DNA of 38,826 bases from assembly GCA_003402705.1 (NCBI GenBank), contig QQNF01000038.1, positions 1 to 38,826 of the forward strand, in the 5' to 3' direction. This document shows positions 16,971 to 25,001 of this stretch, in pieces (within the stretch, counting starts at the first letter, position 1; every line of letters begins with the position of its first letter). The stretch is from Verrucomicrobiota bacterium. GTDB lineage: Bacteria > Verrucomicrobiota > Verrucomicrobiia > Verrucomicrobiales > V1-33. The notes beneath the pieces were generated by a model. That model was not told where the DNA came from. It saw only the letters and a list, made by a program, of their open reading frames with translations, and did not search any database. Made by a program: the position numbers and the translations under genes.

Positions 16971-18512
16971 ATGCTCCCTTCCCGCCTCGCCCTCGCCTTC
17001 GCCCTCTCCACCACCGCCACCTTCGCCGCACCTCCTAAACCTTCCCCGCGCCTCCGCGAACTCGACTTCTCCCCGTTCCAAAACGCCCTCGCCGCCTTCC
17101 CCGAAGCCCGCCGCGCCGCCGTCTCCCAACTCATCCTCTCCTCCTCACTCCCCGAACTCAAAGCCGCCATGGCCTCCGGCTCAGTCTCCTCCACCGAACT
17201 CACCCTCGCCTTCCTCCTCCGCATCCAGCAACGCGACGAGAAACTCCGCGGCTACACCGAACTCAACCCCCGCGCCCTCGACGAAGCCGCCGCCGCCGAC
17301 CGCGCCCGCGCCGCCGGCCAACCCCTGGGCCCGCTCCACGGCATCCCTCTCAACCTCAAGGACAACATCGGCACCGTTGCCCCCATGCACACCACCGCAG
17401 GCGCTGAAATCCTCCTCAACCACTCCCCAGCCTCCAATGCCGTCGTCACCTCCAATCTCCGCGCCGCCGGTGCCGTCATCCTCGGCAAAACCTCCCTCTC
17501 CGAACTCGCAGGCACCCTAACCACCTCCCCGCTCGGCGCCAACGCCGTCAGCGGCGCTGGCCTCAACCCCTACAACCACTCCCTCACCCCCTCCGGCTCC
17601 AGCAGCGGCTCAGCCATCACCACCGCCGCCTTCCTAACCTCCGTCAGCGTCGGCACCGAAACCTCAGGCTCTCTCATCTCCCCAGGCGCTAGCAACGGGG
17701 TCGTCGCCATGAAACCCTCCCACGGCACCGTCAGCTCCACAGGCATCATCCCGCTCGTCCGCTTCCAGGACTCCGCTGGCCCCATCGCACGCTCCGTCAC
17801 CGACGCCGCCATCCTCCTCGATGCCATCGACTCCACCACCACCGACTACTCCGCCTCCCTCAAACCCGACGCCCTCAAAGACATCCCCGTCGGCATCCTC
17901 CGCGCCGACATCTCCTCCCCTGACAATAAACTCTGGCTCGATCGCATCGACGCCGGTCTCCTCAAAACCGGCGCTCTCCCCCGCGACACTTCCCTCTCCG
18001 GCAAGGTCGATCTCCTCCCAGTCGTCTTCCTCGGGCTCTGGCAGGACTCCATCGCCTACATGGCCTCCACCGGTCTCCCCGTCAGATCCGTCCCCGACCT
18101 CATCGCCTACAACAAAGCCGACGCTCCCCGCCGCATCCCCCGCGGCCAGAATCTCCTCGACGCCGCCACCCAGATCATCCCCGCCGTCCTCAAGGATGCC
18201 GCCGCCTCCGAAGCCGACGCCCCAGCCCTCTACGAAAAACTCGCCCTCGAAGCCCGCACCACCGCCTCCACCGCCCTCTCCGAAGCCTTCAAATCCTCCG
18301 GCGCATCCCTCCTCGTCAGTCTCGCCAACCGCCACTCGGAATTCTACGCCACCGCCGGCTTCCCAGCCATCACCGTCCCCCTCGGCCTCTCCCCCGACGG
18401 CACCCCGAACGGCATCACCTTCATCGCCCGCCCCGGCGAGGACGCCCTCCTCCTCGCCCGCGCCTTCGCCTTCGAACAAGCCACCCGTCTCCGCGCCAAT
18501 CCCCCGGAATAA
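16971..18512 (+). CDS. Exported amidase-signature enzyme
   Basis: This member of the amidase-signature family hydrolyses C-N amide bonds by a Ser-cisSer-Lys mechanism. From ATG 16971 the product has 513 residues and begins with a signal peptide (MLPSRLALAFALSTTATFAA), which is why I prefer this start to the ATG at 16878. The catalytic lysine lies in NLKDN (K130). The glycine/serine loop GSSSGS (209-214) carries the cis-serine. The nucleophile is in GTETSGSLISPG (S234). Family motifs GPLHGIPLNLKDN and AGAVILGKTSLSELAG are present. The substrate cannot be read from the sequence. Family members act on many amides, and Glu-tRNA amidotransferase GatA is unlikely because of the signal peptide. Confidence 0.92.
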   Translation: MLPSRLALAFALSTTATFAAPPKPSPRLRELDFSPFQNALAAFPEARRAAVSQLILSSSLPELKAAMASGSVSSTELTLAFLLRIQQRDEKLRGYTELNPRALDEAAAADRARAAGQPLGPLHGIPLNLKDNIGTVAPMHTTAGAEILLNHSPASNAVVTSNLRAAGAVILGKTSLSELAGTLTTSPLGANAVSGAGLNPYNHSLTPSGSSSGSAITTAAFLTSVSVGTETSGSLISPGASNGVVAMKPSHGTVSSTGIIPLVRFQDSAGPIARSVTDAAILLDAIDSTTTDYSASLKPDALKDIPVGILRADISSPDNKLWLDRIDAGLLKTGALPRDTSLSGKVDLLPVVFLGLWQDSIAYMASTGLPVRSVPDLIAYNKADAPRRIPRGQNLLDAATQIIPAVLKDAAASEADAPALYEKLALEARTTASTALSEAFKSSGASLLVSLANRHSEFYATAGFPAITVPLGLSPDGTPNGITFIARPGEDALLLARAFAFEQATRLRANPPE

Positions 18513-18563
18513 TCCACCTCCAACTGCTCCGGCTTCTACCCCACCTCCACCGGCCACACCGGA

Positions 18564-18592
18564 TTGCCGTATGTCACAGGTCGCGATTTTAT
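18564..18592 (+). promoter_or_regulatory. Possible promoter of the ThuA/cytochrome c gene
   Basis: TTGCCG (18564-18569) and TTTTAT (18587-18592) are separated by 17 bases in a locally AT-richer stretch of the 162-base gap before the next gene. The predicted leader would be about 75 bases. The match to a sigma-70 promoter is moderate at best. Confidence 0.3.
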
Positions 18593-18674
18593 ACCCTAGG
18601 CACGGTAAATCACCTGTCCCACCCGCGTATCCGCCGTGCTGAATTCTTAAGTCCCCCCCTCCCACTCTCCAACC

Positions 18675-21600
18675 ATGAAGCAAACCACCCTAGTCCTGCT
18701 GGCCTCCGCCTGCGCGCTCCCGGCCTTCGCCGACCCCCTCAGGGTCTACGTCCGCGGCGGCACCTCCAACCGCGGCGAAGAAGTCCACGCCCACACGCGC
18801 TTCGCTCGCGAATGGCCCGCCCTCCTCTCCGAACGCGGCATGAAAGCCGAAGGCGGCACCGATCTCCCCACCGACGAACAACTCGCCCGCACCGACGTCG
18901 TCCTCTTCTACGCTCAGGAAGGCGGCACATGGCCACCCTCCCGCTGGATGGCCCTCGAGTCCTACCTCAAACGCGGCGGCGGTCTCGTCGTCCTCCACAC
19001 CGCCGCCGTCTCCGAACAACCCGATCACTGGAAAACCATCATCGGCGGCACATGGCGCCCAGGCACCACCAAATGGCGCGAGGGCCCCATGGACCTCTAC
19101 TACTCCGAAAATCAATACATCGGCGGCGGCCACCCCATCACCAGATCCGCCAGCAACTTCCACTTCGACGACGAAATCTACTACGATCTCGAATACCTCC
19201 CAGAAATCAAGGTCCTCGCCAGCAGCTACACGCCTAACGTCCCCCAGGGCCGCAAACAGGCCGAAGGCGGTAAAGCCCACATCTACGACATCCAGGCCCA
19301 GATGTGGACCTACGAACGCACCATCGAAGGCGGCGCCCAGCCCTACCGCGCCTTCGTCAGCATCCCCGGCCACCTCTACAAATCCTTCGCCCTCCCTCAC
19401 TACCGCGCCATCGTCATGCGCGGTCTCGCATGGGCCGGGAAACGCGACAACATCGACGAATTCACCAAACCCGAGGAAATCTCCAGCCTCACCTACCCGG
19501 ACGGCGGCCCCATGAAGCCGGACGCCACCCTCGCAAATCTCGAGGTCCATCCCGACTTCGACCTCAAACTCGTCGCCGCCGAGCCGCTCATCACGAAGCC
19601 CATGAACTTCGACTGGGCCCCGGACGGTTCGCTCTGGGTCGCCGAAACCCCGGAATACCCTAACGGCAGACGCGGCATGCGCCCGGACTACCGCGGCAAG
19701 GAATGGAAGGACCACGGCGGCATCGACCCCGCCCCAGGCGAACAACGCCGCGCCGGTCTCGACAAAATCTCCCGTCTCTCCGACTCCGACGGCGACGGCG
19801 TCATGGACAAGAAAACCGTCTTCTTCGAAGGCCTCGACCTCGTCACCGGGCTCGTCTTCCACAAAGACGGGGTCATCGTCACCCAGGCCCCGGACATCCT
19901 CTGGCTCCGCGACACCGACCACGACGGCAAAGCCGACAAGGTCGAAAAACTCTACGGCAATCTCGGCACCGGCGACACCCACGCAGTCATCAATAACCCT
20001 CGCTGGGGCTGGGACGGCTGGATCTACGCCACCCACGGCTACTCCGGCTCCGGCAATGTCGTGAACGCCAGAGGCGAAAAGCAGCCTAACATCGGTAGCG
20101 GGGTCGTCCGCTTCAAGCCCGACGGCTCAGCCATCGAACAGTATTCCTCCAAAGGCGGCAACACATGGGGCCTCCAGATCACGAACGACAACCGCGTCAT
20201 GTGGACCCAGCCCACCAGCGGCACGATCCTCGAACACGTCGTCGTCCCGGAATACGCCCTCGCCCGCGGCAAATGGGGCAATACCCCCAGCTTCAACGTC
20301 GTCATCGGCTCGCCCAAAAGCTACCCTGCCATGCCATGGGAACAGCTCGCCTACGTCCAGATCGACCTCGTCGGTTCCTTCACCGCCGCCGCAGGCACCG
20401 TCATCTACGACGGCGGTTCATGGCCCGCTGAATACAACGGCGACTACTTCACCACCGAGCCCACTATCAATATCGTCCACCACGAGCGCCTCACCCAGAA
20501 GGGCAGCTCCTACGAGGGCCACAAGCTCCCCGGGCGCGAAGAAACCGAATTCATCCGCAGCAAGGACATGTGGTGGCGCCCCATCGAGGTCCGCGTCGGC
20601 CCAGACGGTGCCGTCTACGTCGGCGACTTCTACAACCAGGCCGTCATCCACAACGATACCCGCGGCCCAGACCACAATAACGTCAACGCAGCCGTCCGCC
20701 CGGACCGCGACCACTACTTCGGCCGCATCTGGAAGCTCGACCACAAACAAGCCAAAAAGATCAAGGTCCCAGACCTCTCCACCGGCTCGGAAATCGACCT
20801 CGCCAAGGCCCTCTCCCATCCGAACCGCCACGTCCGCATGACCGCTCGCCGTCTCCTCGGCGAACTCGCCGCCTCCAAGGGCGTCGCCGAAGCCACCCCC
20901 GGCAAGGGCATCGACTCTAACGCGGTCACCGTCGTCTCCTCAGGCCTCAAACACGAGTCCGCTGACACCCGCATCGCCTCCCTCTGGACCATGGGAGCCA
21001 TGGGCCTCCTCGCCCCGGAACAACTCGCCGCCGCGCTCGACGATCAGGACGCCTCCGTCCGCCGCAACGCCGCCCTCGGCGCTGAGGTCTTCGCCGCCGC
21101 CGACGCCGCCCCTGCCCTCGAAAAGAAGGTCGCTGACCCAGACGCCCGCGTCCGCGTCGCCGCCCTCATCGCCCTCGCCGCCGCCGAACCGTCCCCATCC
21201 GCCATCAGCGCCATCGTCGCCGCATGGCCCAAGTTCACCGACGACTTCGAACGCTCCGCCGCCGTCGGCGCTCTCGCCGCTAACAGCGCCGCCGCCATCG
21301 CCGCAATCCTCGACAGCGGCAGCGAACAACTCGCTCCCCTCGCCTCCATCCTCGCCCAGTCCATCGGCGAGAAAAATGACGCCGCCGCCGCCGCCAAACT
21401 CGTCGCCGCTCTCAGCTCCAAACCAGCTTCCGCCGACGCCCTCAAACGCAGCATCCTCGACACGCTCGGCAAGTCCCTCAAGGCCGCTCCCGAAATGACC
21501 CCAGACCTCGCCGCCGCGCTCACCGCCCTCCTCAAAAGCGGTGCCGCCGGCAGCGCCCTCCCCCTCGCCGCCCAGTGGGACAAGGCCGGGGCCCTCAAAG

Positions 21601-23789
21601 CAGCCATGGCCGACATCACCGCCACCATGTTCGCTTCCATCAAGGACGCCGCCGCCTCCGACGACGCTCGCTTCGCCGCCGCCCAGACGCTCCTCGGTCT
21701 CCGCAAGGCCGTCCCCGACGCAGACAAGGCCCTCGGCGATCTCCTCGCAGGCAATGCCTCGCCTGCCCTCAAAATCCGCCTCATCTCCGCCATGAGCGAT
21801 TCCGACGACGCTTCCCTCGGCACCAAACTCGCCGCCATCTACAGCGCCGTCCCCGCCGACGTCCAAACCGTCGCCTTCACCGCCATGCTCAAACGCGCCG
21901 AATGGTCCCTCGGTCTCCTCGACGCCGTCAAAGCAAAGCAAATCGACCCTGCCCTCCTCGGGCCAGCCAACATCTACAGGCTCCGCACCCACCCGGACAA
22001 GGCCGTCGCCAAACGCGCCACCGCCATGATGGATGAACTCCTCCCAGGCGCTAAAGCCAAGGCCGAGGTCATCGCCAAACTCGCCCCGGAAGTCGAAAAG
22101 AAGGGCAACGTCGAAAACGGTAAGCTCCTCTTCACCGCCACCTGCGCCACCTGCCACAAGTTCGGCAACGCAGGCGCTGAAGTCGGCCCCAACCTCACAG
22201 GCATGGGCGCTCACGGCGCAGGCGAACTCCTCGCCGCCATCGTCGACCCTAACGCCGAAGTCGACCCTTCCTTCACCGCATGGAACATCGAAACCAAAGA
22301 CGGCAAAACCTTCGCCGGCGTCATCGCCCGCGAAAACCCCGCCAGCGTCTTCCTCAAATTCCAGGGCGGCGAACAGGACGTCAAAACCGCTGACATCAAA
22401 ACCCGCAGCAATACCGGCCGCTCGCTCATGCCGGAAGGCTTCGAAGGCCTCGGCCCTGACGTCCTCCGCGACATCATCGCCTACATGCAAAGCGTCGACG
22501 GCGGCCGCTTCCGCACGCTCGACCTCCGCAACGCCTTCACCACCACCACCTCCCTCGGCCTCTACGCAAGCCAGGACCTCAAGGAACAATCCCTCGCCTT
22601 CCGCAAAACCGGCACCGTCCCAGTCGAAGGCATCCCCTTCAACATCGTCGGCCCGGAAAAATCCCCGAACAACATCCTCGTCCTCAAAGGCGGCCCCGAA
22701 GGTAGCTTCGCCGGCGGTCTCCCTGCCAAGGTCGATATCAAGGTCGGTGGCTTCAAAGCCAACAGAATCCACTTCCTCGGCGGGGTCACCGGCTGGGGCT
22801 GGCAACCAGGCGGCGAAGAATCCCCCGTCCTCAAAATCACCGTCCACACCACCCAAGGTCAGCGCGAATCCTTCCTGTGCAAAAACGGCATCGAATTCTC
22901 AGACTACATCGGCCGCATCGATGTCCCCGGCTCCAAATTCGCCCCCGGCCTCGTTAGGGACCACCAGGTCCGCTGGTTCACCAAAGCCCTCAGCACCGCC
23001 CAGGACATCGATCGCATCACGCTCGAATCCGTCGGCTTCTCCGCCGCACCCACCGTCGTCGCCATCACCGCGGAACTCTCCGACAAACCCGCAGAAGCCG
23101 CCCCGGCCCCTGCCCCGGAAAAGAAATCCGCCGCCCTCGAATGGAAACCCGGCACCAAAATCCTCCTCATCGGCGGTGGTTCCTCACACGACTACCAGAA
23201 GTGGTTCAATGAGTACGACACCAAGGTCCTCATCGCCGCCGGCTACTCGGTCAATTACACCGAAGATGCCGCCGTCGCCGCCAAGGAACTCGCCAACGCC
23301 GACGCCGCTGTCCTCAGCGCCAATCACGGCAGCTTCAGCTCCGTCGCCTTCCGCGACAGCCTCACCAAGTTCGTCGACTCCGGCAAAGGCCTCGTCATCC
23401 TCCACCCAGGCCTCTGGTACAACTGGGGCGACTGGGCAGAATACAACAAAACCATCGCCGGCGGCGGCAGCCGCGGCCACGACCGCTTCGGCGAATTCAA
23501 AGTCAATATCTCCAAGCCGGACCACCCGCTCCTCAAAGGCGTCAACTCCAGCTTCTCCATCACCGACGAACTCTACTACTACCAGCCAGACCCTGCCGGT
23601 ACCCCTATCGAAATCCTCGCCTCCGCCACCAGCACCCAGCGCGCCGGTGACTACCCCCAGGTCTTCGTCGTAAAACACCCCAAAACCCGCATCGCCGGCC
23701 TCACTCTCGGCCACGACGGCAAAGCCCACGAGCTCGCCCAGTACCAGCAGCTCCTCCTCAACTGCGTCGCGTGGACCGCTAAGAAATAA
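18675..23789 (+). CDS. Giant secreted protein: ThuA, PVC-type dehydrogenase, HEAT repeats, cytochrome c, second ThuA
   Basis: The 1704-residue product has a signal peptide (1-19). An N-terminal ThuA-like domain (about 22-255; GGGLVVLHTAAVSEQPDHW, GGHPITR, DEIYYDLEY) comes first. Next is a PVC-type membrane-bound dehydrogenase beta-propeller (about 290-700; FDWAPDGSLWVAETPEYPNG, then SRLSDSDGDGVMDK and GWIYATHGYSG). Alanine-rich HEAT-like repeats run from about 710 to 1140. A cytochrome c domain follows with CATCH (C1157, C1160, H1161) and a likely axial methionine at M1252. After a carbohydrate-binding-like segment, a second ThuA domain fills about 1492-1704 (KILLIGGGSSHDYQKWF, ILHPGLWYNW, DHPLLKGV, DELYYYQ). 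Known relatives are linked to periplasmic oxidation and breakdown of sugars in Planctomycetes and Verrucomicrobia. A strong terminator follows, so the gene is probably monocistronic. Confidence 0.9.
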   Translation: MKQTTLVLLASACALPAFADPLRVYVRGGTSNRGEEVHAHTRFAREWPALLSERGMKAEGGTDLPTDEQLARTDVVLFYAQEGGTWPPSRWMALESYLKRGGGLVVLHTAAVSEQPDHWKTIIGGTWRPGTTKWREGPMDLYYSENQYIGGGHPITRSASNFHFDDEIYYDLEYLPEIKVLASSYTPNVPQGRKQAEGGKAHIYDIQAQMWTYERTIEGGAQPYRAFVSIPGHLYKSFALPHYRAIVMRGLAWAGKRDNIDEFTKPEEISSLTYPDGGPMKPDATLANLEVHPDFDLKLVAAEPLITKPMNFDWAPDGSLWVAETPEYPNGRRGMRPDYRGKEWKDHGGIDPAPGEQRRAGLDKISRLSDSDGDGVMDKKTVFFEGLDLVTGLVFHKDGVIVTQAPDILWLRDTDHDGKADKVEKLYGNLGTGDTHAVINNPRWGWDGWIYATHGYSGSGNVVNARGEKQPNIGSGVVRFKPDGSAIEQYSSKGGNTWGLQITNDNRVMWTQPTSGTILEHVVVPEYALARGKWGNTPSFNVVIGSPKSYPAMPWEQLAYVQIDLVGSFTAAAGTVIYDGGSWPAEYNGDYFTTEPTINIVHHERLTQKGSSYEGHKLPGREETEFIRSKDMWWRPIEVRVGPDGAVYVGDFYNQAVIHNDTRGPDHNNVNAAVRPDRDHYFGRIWKLDHKQAKKIKVPDLSTGSEIDLAKALSHPNRHVRMTARRLLGELAASKGVAEATPGKGIDSNAVTVVSSGLKHESADTRIASLWTMGAMGLLAPEQLAAALDDQDASVRRNAALGAEVFAAADAAPALEKKVADPDARVRVAALIALAAAEPSPSAISAIVAAWPKFTDDFERSAAVGALAANSAAAIAAILDSGSEQLAPLASILAQSIGEKNDAAAAAKLVAALSSKPASADALKRSILDTLGKSLKAAPEMTPDLAAALTALLKSGAAGSALPLAAQWDKAGALKAAMADITATMFASIKDAAASDDARFAAAQTLLGLRKAVPDADKALGDLLAGNASPALKIRLISAMSDSDDASLGTKLAAIYSAVPADVQTVAFTAMLKRAEWSLGLLDAVKAKQIDPALLGPANIYRLRTHPDKAVAKRATAMMDELLPGAKAKAEVIAKLAPEVEKKGNVENGKLLFTATCATCHKFGNAGAEVGPNLTGMGAHGAGELLAAIVDPNAEVDPSFTAWNIETKDGKTFAGVIARENPASVFLKFQGGEQDVKTADIKTRSNTGRSLMPEGFEGLGPDVLRDIIAYMQSVDGGRFRTLDLRNAFTTTTSLGLYASQDLKEQSLAFRKTGTVPVEGIPFNIVGPEKSPNNILVLKGGPEGSFAGGLPAKVDIKVGGFKANRIHFLGGVTGWGWQPGGEESPVLKITVHTTQGQRESFLCKNGIEFSDYIGRIDVPGSKFAPGLVRDHQVRWFTKALSTAQDIDRITLESVGFSAAPTVVAITAELSDKPAEAAPAPAPEKKSAALEWKPGTKILLIGGGSSHDYQKWFNEYDTKVLIAAGYSVNYTEDAAVAAKELANADAAVLSANHGSFSSVAFRDSLTKFVDSGKGLVILHPGLWYNWGDWAEYNKTIAGGGSRGHDRFGEFKVNISKPDHPLLKGVNSSFSITDELYYYQPDPAGTPIEILASATSTQRAGDYPQVFVVKHPKTRIAGLTLGHDGKAHELAQYQQLLLNCVAWTAKK

Positions 23790-23818
23790 CCAGTCCCTCG
23801 ATCCCCTCTAAAACCCGC

Positions 23819-23853
23819 GGGCGGGTCCGGTGCAATTCCGGACCCGCCCTTTT
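23819..23853 (+). terminator. Rho-independent terminator
   Basis: GGGCGGGTCCGG (23819-23830) pairs perfectly with CCGGACCCGCCC (23838-23849) around the loop TGCAATT, and TTTT follows. It lies 30 bases after the stop of the giant ThuA/cytochrome c gene. It also sits just past the 3' end of the convergent epimerase gene, so it may shield both. Confidence 0.92.
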
Positions 23854-23870
23854 CATTTCCACCGGCAGCC

Positions 23871-24887
23871 TCACCCTAGCAGGGTCACTCCATTCCCCGG
23901 CACGTCCGGAAACCGCGCCACGCCCTTCTCCAGTCTCACCCCGTCCGCAATGTCCCGCGCAATCAGCACCGACCCATCCATGTCCACATAGTCCAGCAGC
24001 GGCAGCAACTGCCCGATCGCCGAGATCCCCACGCTGCTCTCGTTCATGCACCCCACCATCACCTTCAACCCCAGCCGCCTCGCCTCCGCGATCATCCGCC
24101 GCGCCGCCGTCATCCCCCCGGCCTTCGTCAGCTTAATATTGATCCCGTCAAAACAACCCGCACACCGCCCCACATCCTCCTCCGTCTGACAACTCTCATC
24201 CGCTATCACCGGCAGCACACTCCCCGCCTTCACCCGCTTCATCCCCTCCCAGTCATCCCTCGGCAATGGCTGCTCGATGAATTCCACCCCCAGCTCCTTC
24301 AGCTCTGGCCCGTACGCCAGGGTCTGCTCCACACTCCACGCCGTGTTCGCATCAATCCGGAACACCGCCTGCGTATGCCGCCGCAATTCCCTCACAATCT
24401 CCAGATCCTCCGCCGTCCCTAGCTTTATCTTGTACACCGGCCACCCCGCAAACTCCTCCATCTTCGCCACCATCCGCTCAATCGTATCAATCCCAATCGT
24501 GTAATTGCTCACCGGCAGCCCCTCCAGCCGCAACCCCCACAGCTTCCACACCGGCTCACCCTCCCGCTTCCCCCACAAATCATGCGCCGCCTCGTCCAAC
24601 GCACACAACGCAAACCGATTGTCCGCCAGTAACGGAAACACCTCCTCCCACAACTTCTCCGGCGTCGTCATCCGATACCCCGCAAGCCACCCCCGAACCC
24701 GCTCCAGCGACTCCCGGATCAGCCCAGGCGTCAGATGATACGCCCGCGACGGAGCCGCCTCCCCATACCCAGTCACCCCACCATCACTCAACGCCACCAG
24801 CACATTGTGCTGCACCGTCGTCGTGCCATGCGTGATCGTAAACGGATGCCTCAACGGCAGATGCAGATCGGTCAGCTCAAGTTCCAT
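23871..24887 (-). CDS. Dipeptide epimerase (enolase superfamily, L-Ala-D/L-Glu type)
   Basis: From ATG 24887 the product has 338 residues, normal for this group. It belongs to the muconate-lactonizing subgroup of the enolase superfamily. The two catalytic lysines are present, in YKIKLG (K153 and K155) and INIKLTKAGG (K252). Metal ligands are D179 (RIDANTAW), E205 (FIEQPL) and D230 (IADES). The C-terminal VDMDGS (D302, D304) is the DxD motif that binds the dipeptide amino group in dipeptide epimerases. The likely role is recycling murein peptides, but substrate specificity varies widely in this family and cannot be fixed here. A longer upstream open frame is low complexity and overlaps the divergent gene, so I reject it. 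Confidence 0.9.
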   Translation of the reverse strand: MELELTDLHLPLRHPFTITHGTTTVQHNVLVALSDGGVTGYGEAAPSRAYHLTPGLIRESLERVRGWLAGYRMTTPEKLWEEVFPLLADNRFALCALDEAAHDLWGKREGEPVWKLWGLRLEGLPVSNYTIGIDTIERMVAKMEEFAGWPVYKIKLGTAEDLEIVRELRRHTQAVFRIDANTAWSVEQTLAYGPELKELGVEFIEQPLPRDDWEGMKRVKAGSVLPVIADESCQTEEDVGRCAGCFDGINIKLTKAGGMTAARRMIAEARRLGLKVMVGCMNESSVGISAIGQLLPLLDYVDMDGSVLIARDIADGVRLEKGVARFPDVPGNGVTLLG

Positions 24888-24934
24888 GATTCTTTCGTTG
24901 CTTCTGGGTTTCTCCTCCTCCCCCTGATTTAGCT

Positions 24935-24962
24935 TTTCCACGCCGCCTGCATAGTGTGTAAT
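24935..24962 (+). promoter_or_regulatory. Possible promoter of the CotH/lamin-tail gene
   Basis: TTTCCA (24935-24940) and TGTAAT (24957-24962) are separated by 16 bases. The -10 matches the consensus at five of six positions and the -35 at four. It lies 39 bases before the ATG in the 114-base divergent gap. Confidence 0.35.
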
Positions 24963-25001
24963 CCTCCCCATCCCCCCACTTTCTGGCTCCCCCCGCCAAC
25001 C

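Noticed and set aside
16867..17031. N-terminal extension of the EamA transporter
   Set aside because: The extra 55 residues are Arg/Gly-rich, overlap the start of the divergent amidase gene and do not fit a transporter N-terminus.
20940..22856. 638-codon minus-strand open frame rich in Gly, Glu and Val
   Set aside because: It lies wholly antisense to the giant ThuA/cytochrome c gene, whose domains are clear. The skewed composition removes stop codons on the other strand.
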